The notes under the pieces were generated by a model. That model did not search any database. It was not told the DNA's origin and saw only the letters and a list, made by a program, of their open reading frames with translations. The translations under genes were made by a program, and so were the position numbers. From Lacisediminihabitans sp040549465 (GTDB lineage: Bacteria; Actinomycetota; Actinomycetes; Actinomycetales; Microbacteriaceae), in the NCBI RefSeq assembly GCF_040549465.1, contig NZ_JBEPTL010000005.1, positions 62,001 through 126,000 of the forward strand: a stretch of 64,000 nt of DNA, in the 5' to 3' direction. Positions 32,724 through 40,924 of this stretch are shown here, piece after piece. Numbering within the stretch: position 1 is the first letter of the stretch; the number at the start of each line of letters is the position of its first letter.

Positions 32724-33419
32724 ATGTCTTCCTCTGACACGACCCGCATTCTGGTGCTTGGCGCGGCCCAGCTCTTCGAGCCGGTGAACGGCTATCAGCT
32801 GCGACGTGAGCTGCTCTCCTGGCAGATCGAGACCTGGGCGAACGTGAACCCCGGATCGATCTATTCGATGCTGACCACCCTCACCAAGCAAAGGATGCTC
32901 GATAGAGCCGACCTCGTGCATCACGAGGGCGCGAGACCCGTCGCCGTGTATTCGACGACCGAAGCAGGCCGTAGAGAACTGCTGCAGCTCATCCGCCGTG
33001 GTCTCACCACCGTGCTGCCTTTCGACCAGACGACCGTCTATGCGGCGCTGAGTCTCATGGTTCCTTTCTTCACTCGTCAGGACGTGATCGGGCTGCTTAG
33101 CGAGAGGGTCGCGAGTTTGAGGGAAAGCGCTGACCAGACGAGGGAGAAGGTGCGGATACTCGAGGAGACCGGAAGCGCGCCGCCTCACGTCGCACCCCTC
33201 GTCGGGATGGCCGCCGTGCTGGGCGAGGCGGAGGCTGCCTGGGTGCAGTCCTTCATCGAACGACTTCGCGCCGGCGAGATGATCTTCAGCGGGGAGAGCG
33301 GGATGAACGAATGGAAACCGCTGGCGAACGATCCCGGCTGGGAGATGGTCGCCGAGCAAGCGGCCTATCTCGCGCAGCTGGATCGCACAGACGTGGAGTC
33401 CGGACGGCCACACCAGTAG
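32724..33419 (+). CDS. PadR-family transcriptional regulator
   Basis: A 231-residue PadR regulator. The winged helix lies in the first 90 residues (GYQLRRELLSWQIETWANVNPGSIYSMLTTLTKQRML ... VYSTTEAGRREL). The remainder is the helical C-terminal dimerisation domain of the Vir type. It sits directly before an ABC-2 exporter on the same strand; PadR proteins commonly repress such exporters. A dyad-rich promoter at 33595-33634 lies between them and is the probable target. Confidence 0.9.
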   Translation: MSSSDTTRILVLGAAQLFEPVNGYQLRRELLSWQIETWANVNPGSIYSMLTTLTKQRMLDRADLVHHEGARPVAVYSTTEAGRRELLQLIRRGLTTVLPFDQTTVYAALSLMVPFFTRQDVIGLLSERVASLRESADQTREKVRILEETGSAPPHVAPLVGMAAVLGEAEAAWVQSFIERLRAGEMIFSGESGMNEWKPLANDPGWEMVAEQAAYLAQLDRTDVESGRPHQ

Positions 33420-33474
33420 CCCGACGTCTGTGCCTCGCCGTCGGTGCCGCATCCGCGGTCCGTGCACTGCGGTT

Positions 33475-33563
33475 AGTGCCAAATGAAGGCACCGACGGTC
33501 CTCGACTCCCTGAATCATTGGCGCACATCTTCACAATGGGCGGCACTGCCTTCATTTGGCACT
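33475..33563. repeat. Long inverted repeat, 17-bp arms
   Basis: AGTGCCAAATGAAGGCA (33475-33491) is exactly complementary to TGCCTTCATTTGGCACT (33547-33563), with 55 bp between them. It lies in the gap between the PadR and exporter genes. A comparable element with 14-bp arms and 54-bp spacing is at 54611-54692. It could be a folded RNA, a regulatory dyad or a small repeat element. Confidence 0.7.
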
Positions 33564-33594
33564 CTTGTCACTTCGGTCGGGGGAGCGGCAGCAC

Positions 33595-33624
33595 TTGACA
33601 TTGCCATATTCAAAGTTGAATAAT
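33595..33624 (+). promoter_or_regulatory. Promoter of the PadR-linked exporter
   Basis: TTGACA (33595-33600), an 18-bp spacer and AATAAT (33619-33624) form a strong promoter. The palindrome TTCAA-AG-TTGAA (33609-33620) lies between the boxes, and a related half-site, TGTTGAA, follows at 33628-33634. These are candidate PadR binding sites. Confidence 0.65.
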
Positions 33625-33646
33625 CAATGTTGAACAAGGAGATGCG

Positions 33647-34609
33647 ATGATTCACGCAACTGCACTCGCGCGCACATTCCAGACTAAGCGCGGAAAAGAC
33701 AGGTCAGAGGTCAAGGCTGTCGCCGGTGTCGACATCGACGTGGCTGAGGGCGAGATCGTGGGCTTCCTCGGCCCGAACGGCGCAGGAAAGACCACGACAC
33801 TGCGGATGCTCACGACGCTGCTGAAGCCCACCTCCGGCAGTGCGACAGTCGCCGGTCACGACCTGCTGGCCGATCCGGTGGCCGTGCGCCAGAGCATCGG
33901 CTACGTCTCGCAGAGCGGCTCGACCAGCAGCAACGCGATCGCAGGCGAGGAGATTGTCTCGCACGGGATGCTCTACGGCGTCTCCCAGAAACAGGCGACG
34001 GATCGCGGCCAGGAGCTTTTCGACCAGCTCGATCTCGACGGCATGTGGCTGCGCAAAACGAAGACCCTCAGCGGGGGACAGCGTCGACGCCTCGACATTG
34101 CAATGGGTCTCGTGCACGACCCGCGGCTCGTCTTCCTTGATGAGCCGACCACGGGTCTCGACCCGCAGGCTCGCGCCAACCTCTGGATGCACATCTCCGA
34201 CCTCCGAGAAAAGCGCGGAAGCACCGTCTTCCTCACCACGCACTACCTCGACGAGGCCGACGCTCTCTGCGATCGCATCCTGGTGATCGACTGCGGTGTG
34301 ATCGTCGCGAGCGACACCCCCGACGCACTCAAGCGCGGCGTCTCCGGCGACCTGGTCTCACTGGTCGTCAACGATGTAGCGGATGCCGCCGCCGCGGCGA
34401 ACACGCTGTCCAGGGTCGCGGAGGGCGAGACCTCCACCGACGGCCTGCTGGTGAGCGCTCGGGTGCGCGACGGCGGCAAGGCGATGCCCGACCTGCTGCG
34501 AGCGCTCGACGCATCCGGTGTCTCCCTCGAGTCGATCGAGGTCAGGCGCCCCACTCTCGACGATGTCTTCCTCACCATGACTGGGCGCTCACTGCGCGAA
34601 AACGCCTAA
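33647..34609 (+). CDS. ABC transporter ATP-binding protein, DrrA-like
   Basis: A 320-residue ATPase with Walker A GPNGAGKTT, signature LSGGQRRRLDIAMGL, Walker B LVFLDEPTTGLDP and the switch LTTHYLDEADALCDR, followed by a DrrA-type C-terminal domain. An AAGGAGA site precedes the ATG. The permease gene starts 8 bp after its stop. It is one of three DrrAB-like exporters in this window and is presumably under the PadR protein. The exported compound is unknown. Confidence 0.93.
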   Translation: MIHATALARTFQTKRGKDRSEVKAVAGVDIDVAEGEIVGFLGPNGAGKTTTLRMLTTLLKPTSGSATVAGHDLLADPVAVRQSIGYVSQSGSTSSNAIAGEEIVSHGMLYGVSQKQATDRGQELFDQLDLDGMWLRKTKTLSGGQRRRLDIAMGLVHDPRLVFLDEPTTGLDPQARANLWMHISDLREKRGSTVFLTTHYLDEADALCDRILVIDCGVIVASDTPDALKRGVSGDLVSLVVNDVADAAAAANTLSRVAEGETSTDGLLVSARVRDGGKAMPDLLRALDASGVSLESIEVRRPTLDDVFLTMTGRSLRENA

Positions 34610-34617
34610 GGACTGCC

Positions 34618-35373
34618 ATGACCTTCTTCCGCGACACCTCCATCGTCTTCCGCCGCCAACTGCGGCTCTCACTGCGCGAGCCGGCCTGGGTCGCCATCGG
34701 GCTGCTGCAGCCGGTGCTCTACCTCGTTCTCTTCGCTCCGCTGCTCAAGCCGATCGCGGCACAGCTCGGAACCACCAACGCCTACACGCTCTTCGTTCCG
34801 GGGCTGCTGGTGCAGCTCGCCATCTTCGGCGCCCTCTTCGTGGGCTTCGGGCTGATCGGCGAATACCGCGACGGTGTGATCGAAGCCGAGCGGGTGACCC
34901 CGGCCTCGCGCACCGCGCTGTTGCTCGGCCGAGTACTCCGCGATGTGCTGCAGGTCGCTGTGCAGGGCGCGATACTCCTCGGTCTTGGACTGCTCTTCGG
35001 GATGACCGGATCCGGTTTCGGCATCATCCTCGGCTACGTGTTGGCCCTGATCCTCACCGGGGCGATCGCTGCCGCCGGGTACGCCCTGGCCCTCACGGTG
35101 AAGACCGAGGACTCGTTGGCCGCGGTGGCGAACGGTGTCTCGCTGCCGCTGCTGCTGCTCAGTGGCATCCTGCTGCCGATGACGCTCGCTCCACAGTGGC
35201 TGCAGACGCTTTCGGACGTGATCCCGGTCAAGCACATCGTGCAGGGCATTCGCGACCTGTTCGTCGGAAGCGTCTGGACCGCCGGAACGCTGTGGGCCGT
35301 GATCTGGACGATCGTTCTGGTGGTCGCAGGCATTTGGATCGGGACGCGCACCTTTCGTCGGCAGAACGCGTAG
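34618..35373 (+). CDS. ABC-2 type permease, DrrB-like
   Basis: A 251-residue permease with six hydrophobic segments and the ABC-2 pattern (LLLLSGILLPMTLAPQWLQTLSDVIPVKHIVQGIRDLF near the end). It works with the ATPase encoded just upstream. The gene ends 6 bp before the stop of the convergent response-regulator gene. Confidence 0.9.
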   Translation: MTFFRDTSIVFRRQLRLSLREPAWVAIGLLQPVLYLVLFAPLLKPIAAQLGTTNAYTLFVPGLLVQLAIFGALFVGFGLIGEYRDGVIEAERVTPASRTALLLGRVLRDVLQVAVQGAILLGLGLLFGMTGSGFGIILGYVLALILTGAIAAAGYALALTVKTEDSLAAVANGVSLPLLLLSGILLPMTLAPQWLQTLSDVIPVKHIVQGIRDLFVGSVWTAGTLWAVIWTIVLVVAGIWIGTRTFRRQNA

Positions 35374-35379
35374 CGGCGA

Positions 35380-36003
35380 TCAGCGAGGCAGGAGGCCAAG
35401 CTCCATCGCGAGGGTGACCGCACGCGTGCGGTCGCCCACACCCAGCTTCTCGAAGACGTGCAGCAGATGCGTTTTGACCGTGGCCTCGCTGAGGAACAGC
35501 GCCTTTGCGATCGACGGATTGCTGTTGCCCCTGGCGACCAGGGCGAGCACCTGGGTCTCCCGTTCGCTCAGCGTCGCGGTCGGGGGTTTCTTCACCCTGC
35601 GCACGAGCAAGGCGGCGATCGATGGTGCGAGCGCGACCTCACCACGGGCGACCGAGCGGATGCCGGCCAGTATTTCCTCCTGCGGCGCCGCCTTGAGCAG
35701 GTAGCCGCTCGCACCCGCTTCGATCGCGGTGAGGATGTTCTCGTCAGTCTCATAGGTGGTCAACACGACGATGCGGATGTCCGGATGGTCGGCGAGGATC
35801 CTGGCGGTCGCCTCGTCCCCGTCGAGTACGGGCATCCGCAGGTCCATCAGCACCAGGTCGGGCGTGAGCTCCGCGGCGAGCGAGACGGCCTGCGCGCCGT
35901 TGGCAGCCTCGCCTACTACCTCGATATCCGGCGCTGCCTCCAGCAGTGCGACGATTCCGCTGCGCACGATGGGGTGGTCGTCGGCGACGAGCACCCGGAT
36001 CAC
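35380..36003 (-). CDS. NarL/FixJ-type response regulator
   Basis: A 207-residue response regulator. The receiver domain has the phospho-acceptor Asp54 (LMDLRMP), the acidic pair DD near residues 8-9 and Lys in YLLKA. The C-terminal LuxR-type helix-turn-helix is LSERETQVLALVARGNSN then LSEATVKTHLLHVFEKLGV. It overlaps the kinase gene by 4 bp and is the last gene of an operon that encodes an exporter and its sensing system. It probably controls that exporter. Confidence 0.93.
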   Translation of the reverse strand: MIRVLVADDHPIVRSGIVALLEAAPDIEVVGEAANGAQAVSLAAELTPDLVLMDLRMPVLDGDEATARILADHPDIRIVVLTTYETDENILTAIEAGASGYLLKAAPQEEILAGIRSVARGEVALAPSIAALLVRRVKKPPTATLSERETQVLALVARGNSNPSIAKALFLSEATVKTHLLHVFEKLGVGDRTRAVTLAMELGLLPR

Positions 36004-37154
36004 GTGGTCACGACCAGAGGAAGCGAGACCTTGAGCGTGGTGCCAGAACCCGGGGCGCTCACTATCTCCAGGCCGCCGCCGACCAGTGCGAGCCTGTCGC
36101 GCATACCGGGCAGGCCAAAGCCTGAAGTCGGCGTCGTGGGGTCGAACCCGTCACCGTCGTCGCGCGCCGTGAGAGTTGTTCGCCCGTCCAGCGTGTGGAG
36201 GTCGAGGCTCGCGCTGACAGCGCCCGAGTGTTTGCGCACATTCGCGAGGGCCTCCTGTGCGCTCCTGAGCAGCACGACCTCGGTGTCGCGATCGAGGTCG
36301 GCAGCGGCATCCGCCCTCACGCTGACGGCGATGCCGGTTTCGCGCTGAAAACGTGCTGCGAGTCGTTCGAGGGCTGGCGCGATGCCGGCGCCGAGTTCGA
36401 TCGGTGCGCTCGCCGCCACCAGAGAACGGGTCTCGACCAGGGCATCCCGCGCGCTTTCCTCGAGCAGTTCGAGCTGCTCGGCAAGGGGCGCGAGGTTGCC
36501 GCCGGCCAGTTCGCGCTGCGCTCGCTGCGACAGCATCACGACGCCGGTGAGGCTCTGCGCGATCGTGTCGTGGATCTCGCGGGCGAGCCGCTCACGTTCG
36601 CTCATCACGCCCGAGTCGCGGCTGAGCGCGCTGAGCTGCTGTTGGGCGGCGGTCAGTTCCTCGAGCAACAGTTTGCGCTCATTGCTCAGCTCCGCAATGC
36701 GGCTGATCCACAGGCCGAGGGCGAGACTGCCGACGAGCGAGATGCTTTCGATCACCGCGGTCTGAAGATAGTTGTCCGCGGTCGCACCGAGGCTGACGAT
36801 AAATCCGGCGCTCACGGCGAGGGCGAGGGCGACGTTTGCGACGATCGCAAACCGGGTCGATTCGATGAGAGTCCAGATGAGCGGAAAACTGATCGCCTGG
36901 ATGACGGCAGTTTTCGGCGAGCATCCGACGACCACACCGGAAGCGACGATGAGCAGCAGCGAGAACGGAACGGCGAACCGTCCTGTTCTCAACGCCGTGC
37001 GGCCCATCGTCAGGTAGGCGAGAGTGAGAACTCCGAGCGTTACCCATGCGCCGATCCGCTGGCCTTCCGTCGGGGCGAAGGTCAGTCCGGCGAGCAGTGC
37101 GAGCACGACGATGGCCGTTCCGACGAACACGTCCCACCAGCGATTGCCGCTCAC
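36000..37154 (-). CDS. Sensor histidine kinase, LiaS/DesK-like
   Basis: A 384-residue membrane kinase. About six N-terminal membrane helices (to residue about 160) are followed by the HisKA_3 phosphorylation site (LAREIHDTIAQSLTG) and a HATPase domain (RKHSGAVSASLDLHT, DGDGFDPTTPTSGFGLPGM). It has no large extracellular sensor loop, as in kinases that sense membrane or cell-wall stress. It overlaps its response-regulator gene by 4 bp. The upstream genes encode an ABC-2 exporter, the likely output. Confidence 0.92.
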   Translation of the reverse strand: MSGNRWWDVFVGTAIVVLALLAGLTFAPTEGQRIGAWVTLGVLTLAYLTMGRTALRTGRFAVPFSLLLIVASGVVVGCSPKTAVIQAISFPLIWTLIESTRFAIVANVALALAVSAGFIVSLGATADNYLQTAVIESISLVGSLALGLWISRIAELSNERKLLLEELTAAQQQLSALSRDSGVMSERERLAREIHDTIAQSLTGVVMLSQRAQRELAGGNLAPLAEQLELLEESARDALVETRSLVAASAPIELGAGIAPALERLAARFQRETGIAVSVRADAAADLDRDTEVVLLRSAQEALANVRKHSGAVSASLDLHTLDGRTTLTARDDGDGFDPTTPTSGFGLPGMRDRLALVGGGLEIVSAPGSGTTLKVSLPLVVTT

Positions 37155-37188
37155 AGTCCTAGCTTCCCATTCGATCCGTGCGATGTGT

Positions 37189-38001
37189 TCAGGAGTCCTT
37201 ACGGATCCACCGGAAGGTGAAGCGCGCGGCGACGAGTCCGCCGACCAGCCAGATCGCCAGTACCAGGGCGACGAGTCCGAGATCCCATGTACCGTTCTGC
37301 TCGACCTTGGCGAACGACTCCGGCAGGAAGACCGAGCGCATGCCCTGGGCCATCCACTTCAGCGGAAATACGGATGCCACATTCTGCAACCAGGTCGGCA
37401 ACTGTGAGAACTGCAGGTACACCCCGCTGATGAACTGCAGTACGAGCACGATCGGGATGATCACGGCTGTCGCGCTCTTGCCGGAGCGCGGGATACGCGA
37501 CAGCGCGATCCCCAGAACCGCGGAGGTCGTAATGCCGAGCAGGTATACCCAGACGAAGGTCAGCCACCTGCCGCCGTCGGTCGGCAGCGCAACGTTGAAG
37601 GCGAAGCGCGCGATGAGCAGCAGCAGCACGATCTGGGCGAGGGAGGTGAGGAACACCTGGCCGAACTTGCCGATGAAATACGAGACGACAGGAAGCGGCG
37701 TGCCACCGAGACGCTTGAGCGTGCCGTCGCCGCGTTCCACCGCGATGTCGACGGCGAGGTTCTGCACGCCGCTCAGCAGGATGCCGGCAGCGATCATGCC
37801 CGGCACGTAGAAGGCCGCGGCGCTGATGCCGCCCGAGCCGTCCGGATTGGTACCGAAATTGCCGGCCGCACTGAAGGCGACGGAGAAGATCGACAGCATC
37901 ACTATCGGAAAAAGGAAGGTAAAGAAGATGGTGTCGCCCTGGCGGAAATAGATGCGGGTCTCGTAGCGGGCGCGGCTCAGGCCGAGTGCGATGGCGTTCA
38001 T
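37189..38001 (-). CDS. ABC-2 type permease
   Basis: A 270-residue inner-membrane permease with six hydrophobic segments, typical of the ABC-2 exporter type (FYVPGMIAAGILLSGVQNLAVDIAVERGDGTLKRLGGTPLPV). Its start overlaps the stop of the ATPase gene by 4 bp. With that ATPase it makes an exporter, and it is followed by the kinase and regulator genes on the same strand. The substrate is unknown; antibiotic or lipid export is common in this arrangement. Confidence 0.9.
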   Translation of the reverse strand: MNAIALGLSRARYETRIYFRQGDTIFFTFLFPIVMLSIFSVAFSAAGNFGTNPDGSGGISAAAFYVPGMIAAGILLSGVQNLAVDIAVERGDGTLKRLGGTPLPVVSYFIGKFGQVFLTSLAQIVLLLLIARFAFNVALPTDGGRWLTFVWVYLLGITTSAVLGIALSRIPRSGKSATAVIIPIVLVLQFISGVYLQFSQLPTWLQNVASVFPLKWMAQGMRSVFLPESFAKVEQNGTWDLGLVALVLAIWLVGGLVAARFTFRWIRKDS

Positions 38002-38915
38002 GCGAGTTCCTTTGCTGCGGCTGTCGTGTTTGCTGAGCCTGTTTCATTAGACAAGCCTGTCGAAGCATCGTGTGCACCCACCAGTTCGAGATACACGTCT
38101 TCGAGGCTCGGCCGGATGATCTCCAGGCCGCTCGGCTCGGTTCCGGTCTCCGCGTAGAGTCGCGCGACGAGGCCGGCGGGTTCGGTGGTGCGTTCCTCGT
38201 GCCGACCGTTCTGGTCGTGCCAGCGGACTACGGGGGTGCGGGCATCCGCGTCACCGATCTCGTCGATCGTGCCGATGTCGATGAGCTTGCCGCTCGCGAT
38301 CACCCCGGCCCTGTCGCTGAGCTGCGCGGCCTCGTCGAGATAGTGGGTGGTGAGCAGGATGGTGGTGCCCTCACGTTTGAGCGAACGGATCAGCTCCCAG
38401 AATTCGCGTCGGGCCTCCGGGTCGAATCCGGTGGTCGGCTCGTCGAGGAACAGCAGCTCCGGCCGCCCGATCACCCCGAGCGCGACATCGACCCTACGAC
38501 GTTGGCCGCCGCTCAGGGATTTGATACGGGTCTTCGCCTTATCGGTCAGGCCGACGGCTGCGATGACCTCGTCCACGTCGCGCGGGTTGGGGTAGAAGCC
38601 GGCGAAATGCGCGAGCTGCTCCCTGACGGAGACATTGCCGCTCTCGCCACTCGATTGCAGAACGATGCCGAGGCGGGCTTTCCAACCGAGACCGCCATGT
38701 TGCGGGTCGATGCCGAGCACGCTCGCCTCTCCACTCGTGCGATCGCGATAGCCTTCGAGGATCTCGATGGTGGTGCTCTTACCTGCACCGTTCGGGCCGA
38801 GGAGCGCGAAGGTCTCCCCGCGCTGAATATCGAAACTCACGCCGTCGAGGGCGGCGAAACTGCCGTACTGCTTGCGAAGGTCGCGCACGCTCACGTGCGA
38901 CTCGGAGGATGTCAT
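37998..38915 (-). CDS. ABC transporter ATP-binding protein
   Basis: A 305-residue ATPase with Walker A GPNGAGKST, signature LSGGQRRRVDVALGV, Walker B LLFLDEPTTGFDP and LLTTHYLDEAAQLSDR. The ATG at 38915 matches the family start; an upstream in-frame codon at 39008 is unlikely. Its last 20 or so residues (ASTGLSNETGSANTT) are low in complexity and are encoded by a copy of the CTGAGCC ... GCCTGTCGAA repeat, so they look like a late addition. It is the first gene of a four-gene operon with permease, kinase and regulator. Confidence 0.93.
   Translation of the reverse strand: MTSSESHVSVRDLRKQYGSFAALDGVSFDIQRGETFALLGPNGAGKSTTIEILEGYRDRTSGEASVLGIDPQHGGLGWKARLGIVLQSSGESGNVSVREQLAHFAGFYPNPRDVDEVIAAVGLTDKAKTRIKSLSGGQRRRVDVALGVIGRPELLFLDEPTTGFDPEARREFWELIRSLKREGTTILLTTHYLDEAAQLSDRAGVIASGKLIDIGTIDEIGDADARTPVVRWHDQNGRHEERTTEPAGLVARLYAETGTEPSGLEIIRPSLEDVYLELVGAHDASTGLSNETGSANTTAAAKELA
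38032..38066. repeat. CTGAGCCTGT / GCCTGTCGAA repeat inside a gene end
   Basis: GCTGAGCCTGT followed, after a short spacer, by AAGCCTGTCGAAGC. The same CTGAGCCTGTCGAAG core occurs in the aminotransferase gene at 44415-44431. It encodes part of the poorly conserved C-terminus of the ABC ATPase. Confidence 0.6.
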
Positions 38916-39011
38916 GCACTCATAGTGCGCGCACGCCGGTCGGTGCGACAACGGTGTATCGGCTGGAACTGCATCAACCGATCGGTGGATGCGCACTCCG
39001 CAACTCACCGG

Positions 39012-39287
39012 CTAGCGGGAGGCGGAACCTCGGCGGAGCACCGCGAGGAGTCCGAGCAGCAGCACCAGGCCGCCCACCACGAAGGCCGCCAGCAGTCCGA
39101 AGCTCGCGGGCGTGAGCCGCGACATCCAGGCCACGAAAGCGAGGCGGTTGTCAGCGGAGCCGACGATCACCATCACCGTCACCGCGATCGCGATCGCGAT
39201 CAGACCCCAGGCGATCGCACCCCAGCGGATGCGCGGCTTCGCCAGGGATGCATCGGAGGCTACGGGAATCATTTCGGTGTCGCTCAC
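39012..39287 (-). CDS. Small membrane protein, unknown function
   Basis: A 91-residue protein with two membrane helices (about residues 22-42 and 60-84) and a short basic end. It overlaps the PspC-domain gene upstream by 4 bp, so both are translated from one mRNA. No family is recognised. It probably assists the PspC protein at the membrane. Confidence 0.7.
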   Translation of the reverse strand: MSDTEMIPVASDASLAKPRIRWGAIAWGLIAIAIAVTVMVIVGSADNRLAFVAWMSRLTPASFGLLAAFVVGGLVLLLGLLAVLRRGSASR

Positions 39288-40810
39288 TGTGTCGCTCCTC
39301 CGTCGGTGGTGATGGGCGGCTGGGCTGCCAGATTCACGGTGCCGTTGCCCTGCCAGATTCTTACCGTCACATCCCTGCCACCGGATCCGACGGTTGTGCG
39401 ATAGAGCTTCTCGCCGGTGGCAAGCATGGTTGATGTCGTCGGGTCGAGTTTCACCTCCACGCTGCCATCGTTCTTGTTGACGTAGTGCGTTTTCTGCAGG
39501 TTACCCTCTCGCATCGTCGCCTCGACGTGCACTGTCATGGTCGTCGGCACGTCGATTGTGATGGTGCCACTTCCCTGCCAGATGTCGATGACCTCTCCGT
39601 CCCTCGCTCCACGACCATCGTCGGTCAGATAAATGCTGCCGATCACCTGCGCATATCGCCCAGGCTCTGAGAGAGGGCGGGTATAAGCGACTGCGGGCAA
39701 CAGCTCTCGATCCCGCGGCACGAATGCCGTCAATACGGTGACCAGCACCAGGACCACCGCGACGAACCCCAGGAACCCGCTGCGCCGGCGGAGCGCCCCA
39801 GCGACGATGATCACGGCACCGACAGTGAGGGTTGCGGCGCCGAGACCGACCACGGCTTCGGCACCGAGCCAGTCGCCGTTGCCGGTCAGCATCACCGCGA
39901 CGGCGCCCCCAATGACGAGGGCGGCTCCGAGCGTGATGGCGACATAGGCGGCCGGTATCCGCGGATTGGCACGACGATATTGGCGTCGCCGCTCGGCCCA
40001 GGCGACAGCATTGGCCGCTGAGCGTTCGCGGGCTTCGGCCCATCGCTGCATCCGCAGTTCGCGTTGGGATGCCGCCTGCTGCCGTTTCCACGCGTCGTGC
40101 TGGCTTCTCCACTCGGCCTGCTGCTCACGCCAGGCCGCGAGCTCGTCCTCCTGGGCTCCGAACGCCGGCTGCACAGGCGGCGCGACCGGCTCCTCGACCG
40201 CTGTCGAGCCGAGGGTGAGGAGAGCGGCATCCGACGCGAGCGCATCCTCTGGCAGGTCGGGAACCGTGTCGGGGCGGTCGTCCGTCGTCGCGGGAATCGT
40301 CTCCGGAACCATCGTGCGTGCTCGATGTGCACGCCGCACGAACCATATGGCGAACCAGATGCCGACGCCGATGAGCAAGAGAGTCCACAGCGAGCGCCCG
40401 ACAGCGGCGATGCCCGAGTCGCTGTAGGGCCAATAAGACAGAGCGAGGGCCCAGAAGCCCTGCGCTACCGGCAGGAAGCCGATGAGGAAGATGGCGACTA
40501 TTCCGAGCATCGCCCGGTCGAAGACGCCACGCAGCATCCGCTCGAGGTGGATGCGGTTCTCGAGGTCGGGCAGCAGCAGCCAGGCCACCGCGTAGAGGAG
40601 GAATACCGGCCCTCCGAGCACGCCGACCACCACGACGATGCCGCGCACGATGACAGCGTCGATGCCGATGCGCTGGGCGATCCCGGCGCAGACCCCACCG
40701 ATCCAGCCAGGCTGGCGTGGCACGTCGAGGTCGCGCATCCAGTCGAAGAAGCGGTTGCGGGCCTTCGCATCTGGTTCGAGTACCGGATCCGGTGTTTCTG
40801 TTGCAGGCAT
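39284..40810 (-). CDS. PspC-domain membrane protein
   Basis: A 508-residue protein. An N-terminal PspC domain (VPRQPGWIGGVCAGIAQRIGIDAVIVRGIVVV) is followed by membrane helices to about residue 165, and a Gln/Ala/Arg-rich coiled region (AAWREQQAEWRSQHDAWKRQQ) at about 225-285. Three more helices lead to an outward-facing beta-rich domain (ITIDVPTTMTVHVEAT, VTVRIWQGNGTVNL). PspC proteins sense envelope stress. It is divergent from a histidine kinase that also carries a PspC domain, the arrangement seen in actinobacterial LiaRS/PspC-like loci. Confidence 0.88.
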   Translation of the reverse strand: MPATETPDPVLEPDAKARNRFFDWMRDLDVPRQPGWIGGVCAGIAQRIGIDAVIVRGIVVVVGVLGGPVFLLYAVAWLLLPDLENRIHLERMLRGVFDRAMLGIVAIFLIGFLPVAQGFWALALSYWPYSDSGIAAVGRSLWTLLLIGVGIWFAIWFVRRAHRARTMVPETIPATTDDRPDTVPDLPEDALASDAALLTLGSTAVEEPVAPPVQPAFGAQEDELAAWREQQAEWRSQHDAWKRQQAASQRELRMQRWAEARERSAANAVAWAERRRQYRRANPRIPAAYVAITLGAALVIGGAVAVMLTGNGDWLGAEAVVGLGAATLTVGAVIIVAGALRRRSGFLGFVAVVLVLVTVLTAFVPRDRELLPAVAYTRPLSEPGRYAQVIGSIYLTDDGRGARDGEVIDIWQGSGTITIDVPTTMTVHVEATMREGNLQKTHYVNKNDGSVEVKLDPTTSTMLATGEKLYRTTVGSGGRDVTVRIWQGNGTVNLAAQPPITTDGGATQ

Positions 40811-40924
40811 GGATCGATAGTCCCGTGTCGGAGGCCGTGGCCGCTATCAGGCTTTCCCCTGACCCGACCCTGAGCTTTGATCGGTCTCACGTCAGCGACG
40901 ACGGAAGTCTGCTTGGATGCACTG

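Noticed and set aside
36195..37220. 341-residue plus-strand frame over the histidine kinase gene
   Set aside because: Antisense shadow without domain similarity; the kinase has all its motifs.
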